A DNA stretch of 5,714 bases, taken from positions 1 through 5,714 of the forward strand of contig JAJBVF010000421.1 of NCBI GenBank assembly GCA_020859965.1, written 5' to 3'. The notes beneath the pieces are model-generated. The model was not told the origin of the DNA and searched no databases. It saw only the letters and a program-made list of their open reading frames with translations. Position numbers and translations under genes: made by a program. The number at the start of each line of letters is the position of its first letter. Within the stretch, counting starts at the first letter, position 1. This DNA is from Clostridiales bacterium. Its GTDB lineage: Bacteria > Bacillota > Clostridia > Lachnospirales > Lachnospiraceae. Positions 1-5,447 of this stretch are shown piece by piece.

Positions 1-1230
1 GACAATGCCTTCAAACGCCTCAAGGTTTTTACTTTGATCCCCATCGAGCTCGACATACGTGATATGGCCCGCGTTCGTGAGCCCATGATACGGAGCCTCT
101 ATGGCAATTTTGTCAAACGCGGAGATTTCGCTCCACACAGGGACATGGGAAGAGTTAGTATAATAGTCCCGATCCGTTACGCCAGGAATCTTGCCATAAC
201 GAGCCTGATCAAGTTTGAGTAGTCTCTGACAACATCCCTCTGCTGGGGTCGCTAAAAGCGTAAAATTCATCCGCTTATGCTTGGACTCAAAATCCAGCCG
301 CTTGCGCATTTGGCTTACTATTTCAAGGCCCAGCTCTTGCGCCTCATCTGATTCGCCGTGGTGTTTACCGGTCAACGCGGTCAAGGTCTCCGCGAGGCCG
401 ATAAAGCCAAGGGAAAGAGTCCCGTGTTTCCAGACGTCGCCGATCTCGTCATCGGGGTCGAGCGTTTCAGAGCCGAGCCAAATCCCCTCGCCGAACAGGA
501 ACGGAAAATTCCGGGCCCTTTTGTGCGCCAGAACATCAAAACGGTGATGCAGCTGGCGGATACCAAGGTCCATCACGTCATCAAGCAGGCCAAAAAATAA
601 CGGGATATCGCCGTGGGCTAGCGTTGTACCGCCGCCGGTTGCCCTGATTGCAAGACGCGGCAGGTTGATCGTCGTAAAAAATAGATTGCCGCGACCAGCT
701 GCAACCTCGTTTGTAGGGTCAAAGACATTATTGATAACGCGGGTGCGGCAACCAAACATGCGAACTTCTTTATCTTCATTGAACGGCGCATCGAGAAAAA
801 TGAAATTTGGCCACATACGTTTCGCTGAGCACTCCATAGCCAGCTGGAAAAGGTCGTAATTTGGATCGCCTGGGTTATAGTTAACTCCCTCTTTGACAAG
901 AAACATCTGAACTGGGAAAATGGGGGTAGCTCCATCTCCCAACCCCGCCATTGTTGTTTTCAAAAGACAGCGCGTTGCCATGTGGCCCTCGGCGGATGTG
1001 TCAAGACCATAGTTGAGATTTGAAAAAGTCAGCTGCCCGCCAGCGCGTGCGCGAAGACTATTTAAATTATGGACAAGAGCTTCAGCGGTTTTAAAGGTTC
1101 TGAGTTCAGTTTTTTTCCACGAAACATCCAACGACCGATTTCGCATCTCCTGGATATCAGAGGGTAGAGGGAGATTGTTCAATTCGGACTCGAACTCCTG
1201 GCGAAAGGTCTTGCGGACCCCCTCGGCCAT
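1..1230 (-). CDS. nrdD: Anaerobic ribonucleoside-triphosphate reductase NrdD, large C-terminal segment (partial, runs off window)
   Basis: This is the main part of class III ribonucleotide reductase, which reduces ribonucleotides to deoxyribonucleotides in the cytoplasm using a glycyl radical. Reading the minus strand from just after an in-frame TAA gives 410 uninterrupted codons to the window edge. NrdD-like stretches include RAGGQLTFSNLNYGLDTSAE, AGLGDGATPIFPVQMF, VKEGVNYNPGDPNYDLF, MFGCRTRV, GRGNLFFTTINLPRLAI, KHGTLSLGFIGLAE, VTDRDYYTNSSHVPV and HITYVELDGDQSKNLEAF. The Cys in MFGCRTRV (about residue 297 of the whole frame) matches the second active-site cysteine, C290 of phage T4 NrdD. The C-terminal zinc cysteines and the radical glycine lie beyond the window. 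The first possible restart is ATG at 1230 (MAEGVRKTF), 9 nt past the stop, with no good Shine-Dalgarno. Family identity is certain; whether this segment is translated on its own is not. Confidence 0.9.
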   Translation of the reverse strand, partial: MAEGVRKTFRQEFESELNNLPLPSDIQEMRNRSLDVSWKKTELRTFKTAEALVHNLNSLRARAGGQLTFSNLNYGLDTSAEGHMATRCLLKTTMAGLGDGATPIFPVQMFLVKEGVNYNPGDPNYDLFQLAMECSAKRMWPNFIFLDAPFNEDKEVRMFGCRTRVINNVFDPTNEVAAGRGNLFFTTINLPRLAIRATGGGTTLAHGDIPLFFGLLDDVMDLGIRQLHHRFDVLAHKRARNFPFLFGEGIWLGSETLDPDDEIGDVWKHGTLSLGFIGLAETLTALTGKHHGESDEAQELGLEIVSQMRKRLDFESKHKRMNFTLLATPAEGCCQRLLKLDQARYGKIPGVTDRDYYTNSSHVPVWSEISAFDKIAIEAPYHGLTNAGHITYVELDGDQSKNLEAFEGIV

Positions 1231-1239
1231 AACAAAATC

Positions 1240-1242
1240 TTA
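1240..1242 (-). other. In-frame ochre (TAA) codon interrupting nrdD
   Basis: The codon sits between GGQGVPD and DFVMAEGVRKTF. Aligned by eye with the family pattern GGQSIPAFDYYMAPGV, residues match one to one on both sides, so the TAA replaces a single residue with no insertion, deletion or frame change. A one-base change from a Tyr codon (TAT or TAC) would produce it. Possible causes are a nonsense mutation, a sequencing or assembly error, or a split gene restarting at ATG 1230. Confidence 0.85.
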
Positions 1243-1638
1243 ATCCGGCACACCCTGGCCGCCAAAACATTCGCCTTGAGCCGTCTGGAGTACGAATGCC
1301 AAAAGCGCGCCCATGCTTTCCACGGATTGTGGCTGGCGGATTGAACAAGTATCGATTTTAAAGGCCTTGGAAAACAATTTGCGCAAATCATGCTGGATAC
1401 AATTAAACGAGAGCCCGTAAAAGGGCAGATCATGGATATGTATGTCGCCAGACGCATGCGCATCGGCTATATCGGCAGGAAGAAGTTTTTGGAGAGCCAA
1501 GGCCTTGCCAGCTTCAGTACCAAGTAAAAATAAAGCACCGTTTTGCGTATCGGCATTGACATTCGCATTTTCGCGCCGAGCGTCGGGATTCCCGAAAATG
1601 AGATTATAAAGAGTTTCTGTCATATTGTTCTGTTGCAT
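1240..1638 (-). CDS. nrdD: Anaerobic ribonucleoside-triphosphate reductase NrdD, N-terminal segment ended by in-frame TAA
   Basis: This 132-residue frame is the start of class III ribonucleotide reductase. It shows RRENANVNADT, AHASGDIHIHDLPFYG and FNCIQHDLRKLF, then GGQGVPD and a stop. The Cys in FNCIQ (residue 80) matches the first active-site cysteine, C79 of T4 NrdD. Only about 20 residues precede ENANV, so the N-terminal ATP-cone that gives dATP inhibition in cellular NrdDs is absent, as in T4. The start at 1638 is chosen because GGGGGAG lies 7 nt upstream; MTETLYNLI at 1623 is an alternative. The frame begins 35 bp inside the end of nrdG, suggesting translational coupling. The family normally continues GGQSIPAFDYYMA; here the next codon is TAA, after which homology resumes in the same frame. 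This piece alone lacks the second catalytic Cys and the radical domain, so it cannot be an active enzyme. Confidence 0.88.
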   Translation of the reverse strand: MQQNNMTETLYNLIFGNPDARRENANVNADTQNGALFLLGTEAGKALALQKLLPADIADAHASGDIHIHDLPFYGLSFNCIQHDLRKLFSKAFKIDTCSIRQPQSVESMGALLAFVLQTAQGECFGGQGVPD

Positions 1639-2107
1639 TCTTCCACTCCCCCTCGGGGATTTTAATCCAAATTCGTTGATTCGATGAGTTACGGTATTTT
1701 AAACTCAAGTCCCTGAGCGACCAGGCAAACGACCCGTCTACAAGGGCATCAATGCATTCTAGCAAGGGGTGTTTTTTCGCCTGCAAAAACTCGAGATAGT
1801 GGCCGCTGTACGCCCAGGTATCTCCGCCGCGGGCATGAATAGAAGAAGCCAAGGAAAGAAGGGCGGCAGTCTGCCCCTCATCCTGATCAAACGGCTCGCC
1901 GCCTGATATAGTAACTCCTTGATATTGCGGACGATACATGCTCATAATATCGTCAAGTGAAATTATATAGCCGCCGTTAAAATCCCAGGTCTTAGGATTG
2001 TGGCAACGCGGGCACTTAATCTTGCAGCCCTGTACGAAGACCACAAGTCGCATACCGGGTCCATCAACTATCGAGTCGCGGGTGACTCCTGCGACAGTTA
2101 GATACAT
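1604..2107 (-). CDS. nrdG: Anaerobic ribonucleotide reductase activating protein NrdG (radical SAM)
   Basis: NrdG is the cytoplasmic activase of class III ribonucleotide reductase. It cleaves S-adenosylmethionine at a 4Fe-4S cluster to create the glycyl radical on NrdD. The 167-residue protein has the usual family size. It opens with SIVDGPGMRLVVFVQGC, and the cluster motif CX3CX2C is visible as C28, C32 and C35 (CKIKCPRCHNPKTWDFNGG). GGEPF at residues 69-73 is the SAM-binding motif. TWAYSG (97-102), ALVDGSF (121-127) and YRNSSNQRIW (138-147) match the family's later conserved blocks. The ATG at 2107 follows AGGAGGAG at 2118-2111, a very strong ribosome binding site. The gene precedes nrdD and overlaps it by 35 bp; the more familiar order is nrdD then nrdG. 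All key residues are present, so the activase looks intact even though its partner is interrupted. Confidence 0.95.
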   Translation of the reverse strand: MYLTVAGVTRDSIVDGPGMRLVVFVQGCKIKCPRCHNPKTWDFNGGYIISLDDIMSMYRPQYQGVTISGGEPFDQDEGQTAALLSLASSIHARGGDTWAYSGHYLEFLQAKKHPLLECIDALVDGSFAWSLRDLSLKYRNSSNQRIWIKIPEGEWKNATEQYDRNSL

Positions 2108-2135
2108 GCGCTCCTCCTATGGGTTACAGGATGGC

Positions 2136-2516
2136 CTACGTATTGGCGGTCACAATCATGTCACCGCCAACCATGGATAAGCCGGTCAGAGTCGCGTCGC
2201 CAGACACCTGCGCATTGTCGAATACTTTGGCGTAATCTGACACCATCGCGTCGCCGAATACCTGCGCGTGGCCGTATACTTTGGCACCGCCTGACACCTC
2301 AGCGTTGTCGTACACTTTGGCGCTGCCAGATATTGTCGCGTGATCGCGCACAGCCGCGCCGCCAAAGACTTGCGCGGCCTTAAACACCCACGCATCCGCC
2401 CCGACGTATGCAGTATCAGCAACCCAGCCACCCTCGGTGCCGTCGGGATTAATATGCCTATGGGCAGGGACCGCGCCTTTGCCGTCGCCAAAATCAAATT
2501 TCGTCTTGCCGCTCAT
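2136..2516 (-). CDS. Hexapeptide-repeat left-handed beta-helix protein (YdcK-like), function unknown
   Basis: The 126-residue protein has a short N-terminal part (residues 1-30, ending GTEGG) followed by about fifteen hexapeptide repeats over residues 31-120, e.g. AWVFKA, AKVYDN, AEVSGG, AKVYGH, AQVFGD, AKVFDN, AQVSGD. The pattern A-x-V-x-x-x predicts a left-handed parallel beta-helix as in hexapeptide acyltransferases and YdcK-type proteins. The GGWV entry followed by such repeats recalls short YdcK-like proteins encoded in phages and prophages. No separate acyltransferase domain or obvious catalytic His is seen, so an enzymatic role should not be assumed; a structural or binding role is equally possible. 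The start at 2516 follows GGAGA 7 nt upstream. At DNA level the repeats have an 18-nt period: ACTTTGGC (plus strand) recurs at 2224, 2278 and 2314. The stop is TAG, 28 bp before nrdG. Confidence 0.8.
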   Translation of the reverse strand: MSGKTKFDFGDGKGAVPAHRHINPDGTEGGWVADTAYVGADAWVFKAAQVFGGAAVRDHATISGSAKVYDNAEVSGGAKVYGHAQVFGDAMVSDYAKVFDNAQVSGDATLTGLSMVGGDMIVTANT

Positions 2517-2567
2517 TGATAATCTCCGAAATTATTTGACATGCAGAGTGCCGCCCGCAGGTAAACT

Positions 2568-3404
2568 TTATGACTCTTCTTCCAAAATACTTTGCATATT
2601 TTCCTTAAGCCGTTCCGTAGCCGCATTGTTTAAAAAAAGAAGCTCCCGACGCAAAGACGCACTATCGGCTTTTGTCCTACTAATGGAATATCGCACATCT
2701 TTTGTTTTACCATTCCACCCATCGTAAAGCTCGCGCGCCTCAGGGCAATCGTTAAGGCTAACCAAAGCCATGCCTTTGATTTGTGACAAACAGTCGACAA
2801 GACGCCGGTGGTCATCAATAGTAAACTGCAAGCGATATTGTTGTGTGTCGATATACGGTGGATCGCAATAAAACAACGTATCCGGCGAATCGTATCGTCT
2901 GATGACGTCGGCAAAATCAAGGTTTTCGATGACGACATTGTCAAGCCGCTCACGAAAAGCGGTTATAATATTTTTGATTTTAAATAAGGGAAGGCCATTA
3001 TGATACCTGTGCACAATAGCATAGCCAAAGGAAGGAGTATCCCGTAAAATACCTCCAAAACAGTTGCGTATAATCATCAGAAAATTGGCGGCACGCTGAA
3101 TATCCGTCACGCCTAAATACTCACGGGCATGACAAAATTCCTCCCTGGAATGCAAAAGATATGCCATCTCCTGCTGCAAATATTCGGGATGATATCTAAA
3201 AACACGGAAAAGATTGATGAGGTCACCGTCTTTGTCGTTAATAACCTCGCTCTCTTTTGGCAAGGCCGATTTCGCAAAAAGTACATGGCAAGCCCCACAA
3301 AATGGCTCGACGTAGCATATTCGCCGCTCCGGGAAATGTGATACTATCCATTTGGCGATCTTTGATTTGCCGCCCATCCAGCGAAGTGGAGAACGATTAG
3401 CCAC
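2568..3404 (-). CDS. dam: D12-class DNA adenine N6-methyltransferase (Dam family)
   Basis: The 278-residue protein transfers a methyl group from S-adenosylmethionine to N6 of adenine in a short DNA site. PLRWMGGKSKI (residues 6-16) is the N-terminal SAM-binding motif X. EPFCGACHVLFAK (33-45) is motif I, with FCGACH where FxGxG is usual. INDKDGDLINLFRVFR (55-70) is the following conserved block, and DPPY (181-184) is the catalytic motif IV. Length is usual for D12 enzymes. The start is GTG at 3404, preceded at 6 nt by AGGGAGG; the window has no in-frame ATG that keeps motif X. No cognate restriction enzyme is visible, so it is an orphan methylase here. In phages such enzymes can protect DNA from host restriction or affect replication and packaging. 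The GATC target is likely from family membership but cannot be proved from sequence. Confidence 0.92.
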   Translation of the reverse strand: MANRSPLRWMGGKSKIAKWIVSHFPERRICYVEPFCGACHVLFAKSALPKESEVINDKDGDLINLFRVFRYHPEYLQQEMAYLLHSREEFCHAREYLGVTDIQRAANFLMIIRNCFGGILRDTPSFGYAIVHRYHNGLPLFKIKNIITAFRERLDNVVIENLDFADVIRRYDSPDTLFYCDPPYIDTQQYRLQFTIDDHRRLVDCLSQIKGMALVSLNDCPEARELYDGWNGKTKDVRYSISRTKADSASLRRELLFLNNAATERLKENMQSILEEES

Positions 3405-3417
3405 AGCTTTCCTCCCT

Positions 3418-3467
3418 AAAAAAGGAGTCCCACCTGGGCGGTCACGCTATACCTAGGCGGGACTCCT
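3418..3467 (-). terminator. Strong intrinsic terminator or attenuator just upstream of the methyltransferase
   Basis: AGGAGTCCC at 3423-3431 pairs perfectly with GGGACTCCT at 3459-3467. After one mismatch the stem continues for six more pairs (3433-3438 with 3452-3457, one G-T), leaving a 13-nt loop. On the minus strand the hairpin is followed by six T residues (3423-3418). It sits between the 84-aa gene and dam, ending only about 14 nt before the dam start and almost abutting its ribosome binding site. It would stop transcripts of the upstream small genes or attenuate dam expression. Confidence 0.75.
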
Positions 3468-3525
3468 ATAGCTAGCCCCTACGGGCGTTACTATCTATTT
3501 CGCGGCGTGACCTACAAAAAAATAT

Positions 3526-3780
3526 CTAGCATAAACCGCGCGGCGCGTCAATCACTTTTTTTCTCTTTAACGCCATCAATTCCTCCGCGATATTAAGGCT
3601 ACGCGGCCTTTCACTATCTCTAAAAAATATCACATATGATCGTTTCGCATGCCAAACCGCACACCGGTTAGCATCAACGCAACGCGAGCAATGCCAGCAA
3701 TGTAGCCACCCCCAGACCGGGCATTTAAGCATCATCCGGCGGGTATGCGCTATTTGTTCGGGCGTGATATCTTTATTCAT
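3526..3780 (-). CDS. Small Cys-rich protein of unknown function, possible metal-binding knuckle
   Basis: I do not recognise this 84-residue protein. The ATG at 3780 is chosen over a longer frame reaching 3978 because AGGAGG lies just upstream and the extension would cover repeats and hairpins. Cysteines cluster at residues 20, 28, 31, 34 and 40 (KCPVWGWLHCWHCSRCVDANRC) with histidines at 27 and 30, a spacing that could bind zinc or an iron-sulfur cluster. The segment is also unusually rich in Trp. The C-terminal half (AEELMALKRKKVIDAP) is basic and probably helical. No signal peptide or membrane segment is seen. It is the last of four small co-directional genes and is followed by the strong terminator before dam. 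Small basic Cys-knuckle proteins in phages are often nucleic-acid or protein binders, but that is inference only. Confidence 0.65.
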   Translation of the reverse strand: MNKDITPEQIAHTRRMMLKCPVWGWLHCWHCSRCVDANRCAVWHAKRSYVIFFRDSERPRSLNIAEELMALKRKKVIDAPRGLC

Positions 3781-3811
3781 GGCCAATCCTCCTTTAACAA
3801 GCCAAGGGAAG

Positions 3812-3841
3812 AAAAACCCGCGCGGCGTGCCGATCCGCAGG
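3812..3841 (-). terminator. Possible intrinsic terminator in the 3781-3991 intergenic gap
   Basis: On the minus strand CCTGCG (3841-3836) can pair with CGCGGG (3822-3817), with one T-G wobble, and is followed by five T residues (3816-3812). The stem is only six pairs around a GC-rich loop made mostly of one direct-repeat copy. It lies upstream of the 84-aa gene, where a terminator for the preceding 107-aa gene would be expected. Confidence 0.4.
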
Positions 3842-3884
3842 CCGAGCTGGTGGTCCTCCAAAGTCGCGCGGCGTGCCGATCCGC
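3819..3884. repeat. Two exact 20-bp direct repeats, 46 bp apart
   Basis: CGCGCGGCGTGCCGATCCGC occurs at 3819-3838 and again at 3865-3884, with no extension of identity on either side. The copies lie in the non-coding gap between the 107-aa and 84-aa genes. They are far more GC-rich than the surroundings and contain the self-complementary CGCGCG. Possible origins are a short local duplication, slippage, or paired protein-binding sites. Confidence 0.85.
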
Positions 3885-3912
3885 CCTCTAGGGATTGCTT
3901 GCCCAGAGGGCG
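3882..3912. repeat. Inverted repeat / hairpin without T-tract
   Basis: CGCCCTCT (3882-3889) pairs perfectly with AGAGGGCG (3905-3912). Past a single bulged A, GGG (3891-3893) pairs with CCC (3902-3904), giving an 11-bp stem with an 8-nt loop. No T-tract follows on either strand, so it is more likely an RNA structure or protein-binding palindrome than a terminator. It overlaps the end of the second 20-bp direct repeat. Confidence 0.6.
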
Positions 3913-3991
3913 AATTTCGCACAGAAACCCCCCTAGAATCGCCGGAAGGTAAAAAAATAGGCTAGCATAGCTGGGCATCTAAAAACGGCGC

Positions 3992-4315
3992 TTATATGGC
4001 CCTTGTGCGCGAAACTTCATGGTCGAACACGCCAAGTAACTTTGCGTCTTGGTCAATCACTGCCTGCGCGCCCTCGAGGCTCATAAATTTACGCGTTGCA
4101 CCTGTGGGTGGAAATATTGGATCATACCATTCGCCGTCGTCATGCAATATTGATTCCACCACTTCTGTACGCGATGCAAAAGTTCTTTGCACAAAATAAC
4201 CTTCCGACGCCCGATCCTGTACCCGCCTCATAATGCAGTATTGATATACGCCATCTCTATGCCAAAAGGTCCGGCTCTCATCATAATCCCAAAAGGCGCG
4301 AATTTCGTCAGCCAT
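3992..4315 (-). CDS. Hypothetical 107-aa protein
   Basis: I do not recognise this protein. The ATG at 4315 (MADEIRAFWDYDES) is preceded by AAGAGGT at a suitable distance. A longer GTG-started frame from 4408 is rejected because it would translate through the intergenic hairpin. The protein is hydrophilic, rich in acidic and aromatic residues, with a single Cys and no membrane segment or signal peptide. RAFWDYDESRTFWHRDGVYQYC suggests beta strands in the N-terminal third, and SLEGAQAVIDQDAKLL (from about residue 79) looks helical. It lies between two other small unknown genes with a terminator-like hairpin upstream and a repeat-bearing gap downstream, so it may be separately transcribed. It appears to be a small accessory gene; no function can be given. 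Confidence 0.65.
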   Translation of the reverse strand: MADEIRAFWDYDESRTFWHRDGVYQYCIMRRVQDRASEGYFVQRTFASRTEVVESILHDDGEWYDPIFPPTGATRKFMSLEGAQAVIDQDAKLLGVFDHEVSRTRAI

Positions 4316-4357
4316 AATACTACCTCTTAATTGCAAAATTAATTGCTGCTCCTCCGC

Positions 4358-4400
4358 AAAAAGCCAAGGGAAGAAAGATCCGGCTCTCCTCCCTTGGCTT
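4358..4400 (-). terminator. AGCCAAGGG-family hairpin C with T-tract
   Basis: AAGCCAAGGGA (4361-4371) and TCCCTTGGCTT (4390-4400) form a perfect 11-bp stem around an 18-nt loop. On the minus strand the hairpin begins 9 nt after the stop of the 169-aa gene and ends in five T residues (4362-4358), the form of an intrinsic terminator. The stem sequence is shared with hairpins at 4958-4994 and 5451-5493. Confidence 0.75.
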
Positions 4401-4409
4401 GTGCCCACG

Positions 4410-4919
4410 CTAATCCACAGCTTCTTGTTTTGCCGCGTCAGGGACGAAAAGGCCGCCTCCGTACTTTCCCTGGCTATCCTTTACAATATTTGTTGATATA
4501 GCAGAAATATTCACAATTACTTTCCACAGCCTCTTTACCTCAGCCTCCAGTTCACGACGTGCGTCAAGTAAAACATTATAATCGTCAAGGAGCACACTAA
4601 ACTCGCGGCGATATTCGCACGGCAGCTCAGAGAGCGTGTATTTTTTTTCGCAATCCGGACAAAAATAGGTGTCATCGCGCTTGTCGTGGAACAGGTTTAC
4701 ATCCCAGCCATCTGGTGTGCAAACTGGACACGGCCAATCCGTAGGTTCCATGGCCGAGCATTTAGTCGGTGAATCGTTATAGGGATTTCCGCAAGCCTCG
4801 CCGGTTAATTCGCAGCGCGTTCCAGGCTCATCACCAGGAAAGTAAGCGCCTTGGGCGTACCCGGGAATATTATCACCAAAAGAGCGATGACCTTCGTACT
4901 CGTAACTGTGCTGACACAT
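4410..4919 (-). CDS. Cys-rich zinc-ribbon protein with C-terminal helix, function unknown
   Basis: This 169-residue protein is not one I can name. C64-P-V-C67 and C87-P-D-C90 give a CX2C-X19-CX2C zinc-ribbon pattern, with C-P-x-C knuckles typical of structural zinc sites. Further cysteines at 36, 43 and 54 (CELTGEACGNPYNDSPTKC) may form a second metal site, and the protein starts MCQHSYEYEG. Residues about 102-136 (YRREFSVLLDDYNVLLDARRELEAEVKRLW) look like a charged amphipathic helix or short coiled coil, which could mediate dimerisation. The start at 4919 follows GGAGG 4-5 nt upstream. The stop is TAG, and the next element is a terminator-like hairpin. A domain order of zinc sites then coiled coil suits a small regulatory or adaptor protein, but this is inference from composition. 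Confidence 0.75.
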   Translation of the reverse strand: MCQHSYEYEGHRSFGDNIPGYAQGAYFPGDEPGTRCELTGEACGNPYNDSPTKCSAMEPTDWPCPVCTPDGWDVNLFHDKRDDTYFCPDCEKKYTLSELPCEYRREFSVLLDDYNVLLDARRELEAEVKRLWKVIVNISAISTNIVKDSQGKYGGGLFVPDAAKQEAVD

Positions 4920-4957
4920 AACTCCTCCAAATCCGCAATTTTAATGTTTGTCTTAAG

Positions 4958-4994
4958 ATAAGCCAAGGGAAGAAAGCCCCCCCCCTTGGCTTAT
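4958..4994 (-). terminator. AGCCAAGGG-family hairpin B
   Basis: ATAAGCCAAGGG (4958-4969) pairs perfectly over 12 bp with CCCTTGGCTTAT (4983-4994), with a 13-nt loop containing a long C run. It begins 7 nt downstream of the stop of the 97-aa gene. No T-tract follows on the minus strand (CTTATCTTAAG), so termination would be weak. The TTGGCT of its arm is followed 17 bp later by TAAAAT, which could serve as a promoter for the 169-aa gene; that match may be chance. Confidence 0.6.
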
Positions 4995-5001
4995 GGTATA
5001 G

Positions 5002-5295
5002 CTAGAGCAGAATCGACTTCTTGGCCTTCCCTGTCTTCTTGGACGCAGGGTTCCGGAGCTCAATATGTACCGTGTTCTCTTCGCGGCACTTCTTGGTGCC
5101 CATGTCCGGCCAATTAAAATCGGGCGAAACTTCGTCGACGATAAACTGGAGCCTGGCGCGACCTTTTGCCCTCTCACCGTCAGAAAACGGTACCGGAATA
5201 TAATAATTGTTGTTCACTGCGTCCGGATAGGCAACTCGTACAAGACCGGACTTAACGCCTTCGTAAAGCTCGCTATTAAAATTCTTATTCTTCAT
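5002..5295 (-). CDS. Hypothetical 97-aa basic protein, first gene of the small-gene block
   Basis: I do not recognise this protein. Start and expression signals are convincing: ATG at 5295 is preceded by AGGGGG and, further up, by a near-consensus promoter at 5347-5319. The N-terminal part (NSELYEGVKSGLVRVAYPDAVNNNYYIPVPF) and middle (GRARLQFIVDEV) look like alternating strands. The C-terminus is Lys-rich (PASKKTGKAKKS), which would favour nucleic-acid contact. There is one Cys and no signal peptide or membrane segment. It is the first gene after a 400-bp non-coding region and is followed at 7 nt by hairpin B, so it may be transcribed mainly as a single-gene unit. A plus-strand frame of equal length overlaps it but has no ribosome binding site and is discarded. 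Confidence 0.7.
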   Translation of the reverse strand: MKNKNFNSELYEGVKSGLVRVAYPDAVNNNYYIPVPFSDGERAKGRARLQFIVDEVSPDFNWPDMGTKKCREENTVHIELRNPASKKTGKAKKSILL

Positions 5296-5318
5296 GACAA
5301 CCCCCTATTGTTAAGTTA

Positions 5319-5347
5319 TATATATATCAGTTTGAGCAATTTGTCAA
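5319..5347 (-). promoter_or_regulatory. Sigma-70 promoter P2 for the 97-aa gene
   Basis: On the minus strand TTGACA (5347-5342) is followed by exactly 17 bp and TATATA (5324-5319). The leader then reads TAACTTAACAATAGGGGG and reaches the ATG at 5295. The -35 box is perfect, the -10 box is close to TATAAT, and a transcript would start about 15-20 nt before the coding region. It is duplicated 87 bp upstream as P1. Confidence 0.8.
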
Positions 5348-5405
5348 GGACTTTTTGAAGGGAGCCAAAGGGAAACGCTCCGCAGAGCCTCCTATTGTTG
5401 AGTTA

Positions 5406-5434
5406 TATATAGTCTATTTTGGGCAAGGCGTCAA
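5406..5434 (-). promoter_or_regulatory. Sigma-70 promoter P1, upstream copy with orphan ribosome binding site
   Basis: On the minus strand TTGACG (5434-5429), a 17-bp spacer and TATATA (5411-5406) are followed by TAACTCAACAATAGGAGG, a leader almost identical to that of P2 and carrying a perfect AGGAGG. No start codon or reading frame follows; the next 40 bp hold a short hairpin (GGAGC at 5361-5365 with GCTCC at 5377-5381) before P2. P1 could add transcription into the 97-aa gene or be the remnant of a unit whose gene was lost. Confidence 0.7.
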
Positions 5435-5447
5435 GTGTTTTTTTGGG

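Noticed and set aside
358..600. Plus-strand and other-frame reading frames across nrdD
   Set aside because: They are shadows of the strongly conserved minus-strand NrdD frame and resemble no protein I know.
1240..1242. Reassignment of TAA to a sense codon in this genome
   Set aside because: nrdG, the methyltransferase and the 107-aa gene all end with TAA at the expected family length or with no sensible continuation, so TAA works as a stop here.
2224..2321. Short spaced repeats as a CRISPR array
   Set aside because: The period is 18 nt and in frame with hexapeptide codons; it is the coding sequence of a repeat protein.
3781..3978. N-terminal extension of the 84-aa protein to 3978
   Set aside because: The extension translates the direct repeats and hairpin, while a strong AGGAGG precedes the internal ATG at 3780.
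4316..4408. GTG-started N-terminal extension of the 107-aa protein
   Set aside because: It runs through terminator-like hairpin C, and a usable ribosome binding site precedes the ATG at 4315.
4966..4994. TTGGCT-17 bp-TAAAAT as a promoter for the 169-aa gene
   Set aside because: The -35 match is weak and lies within the hairpin arm; other copies of the arm have no -10 box at the same distance, so it is mentioned only as a possibility.
5065..5358. 97-codon plus-strand frame opposite the first small gene
   Set aside because: No ribosome binding site, and it reads antisense through P2 and the well-supported minus-strand gene.
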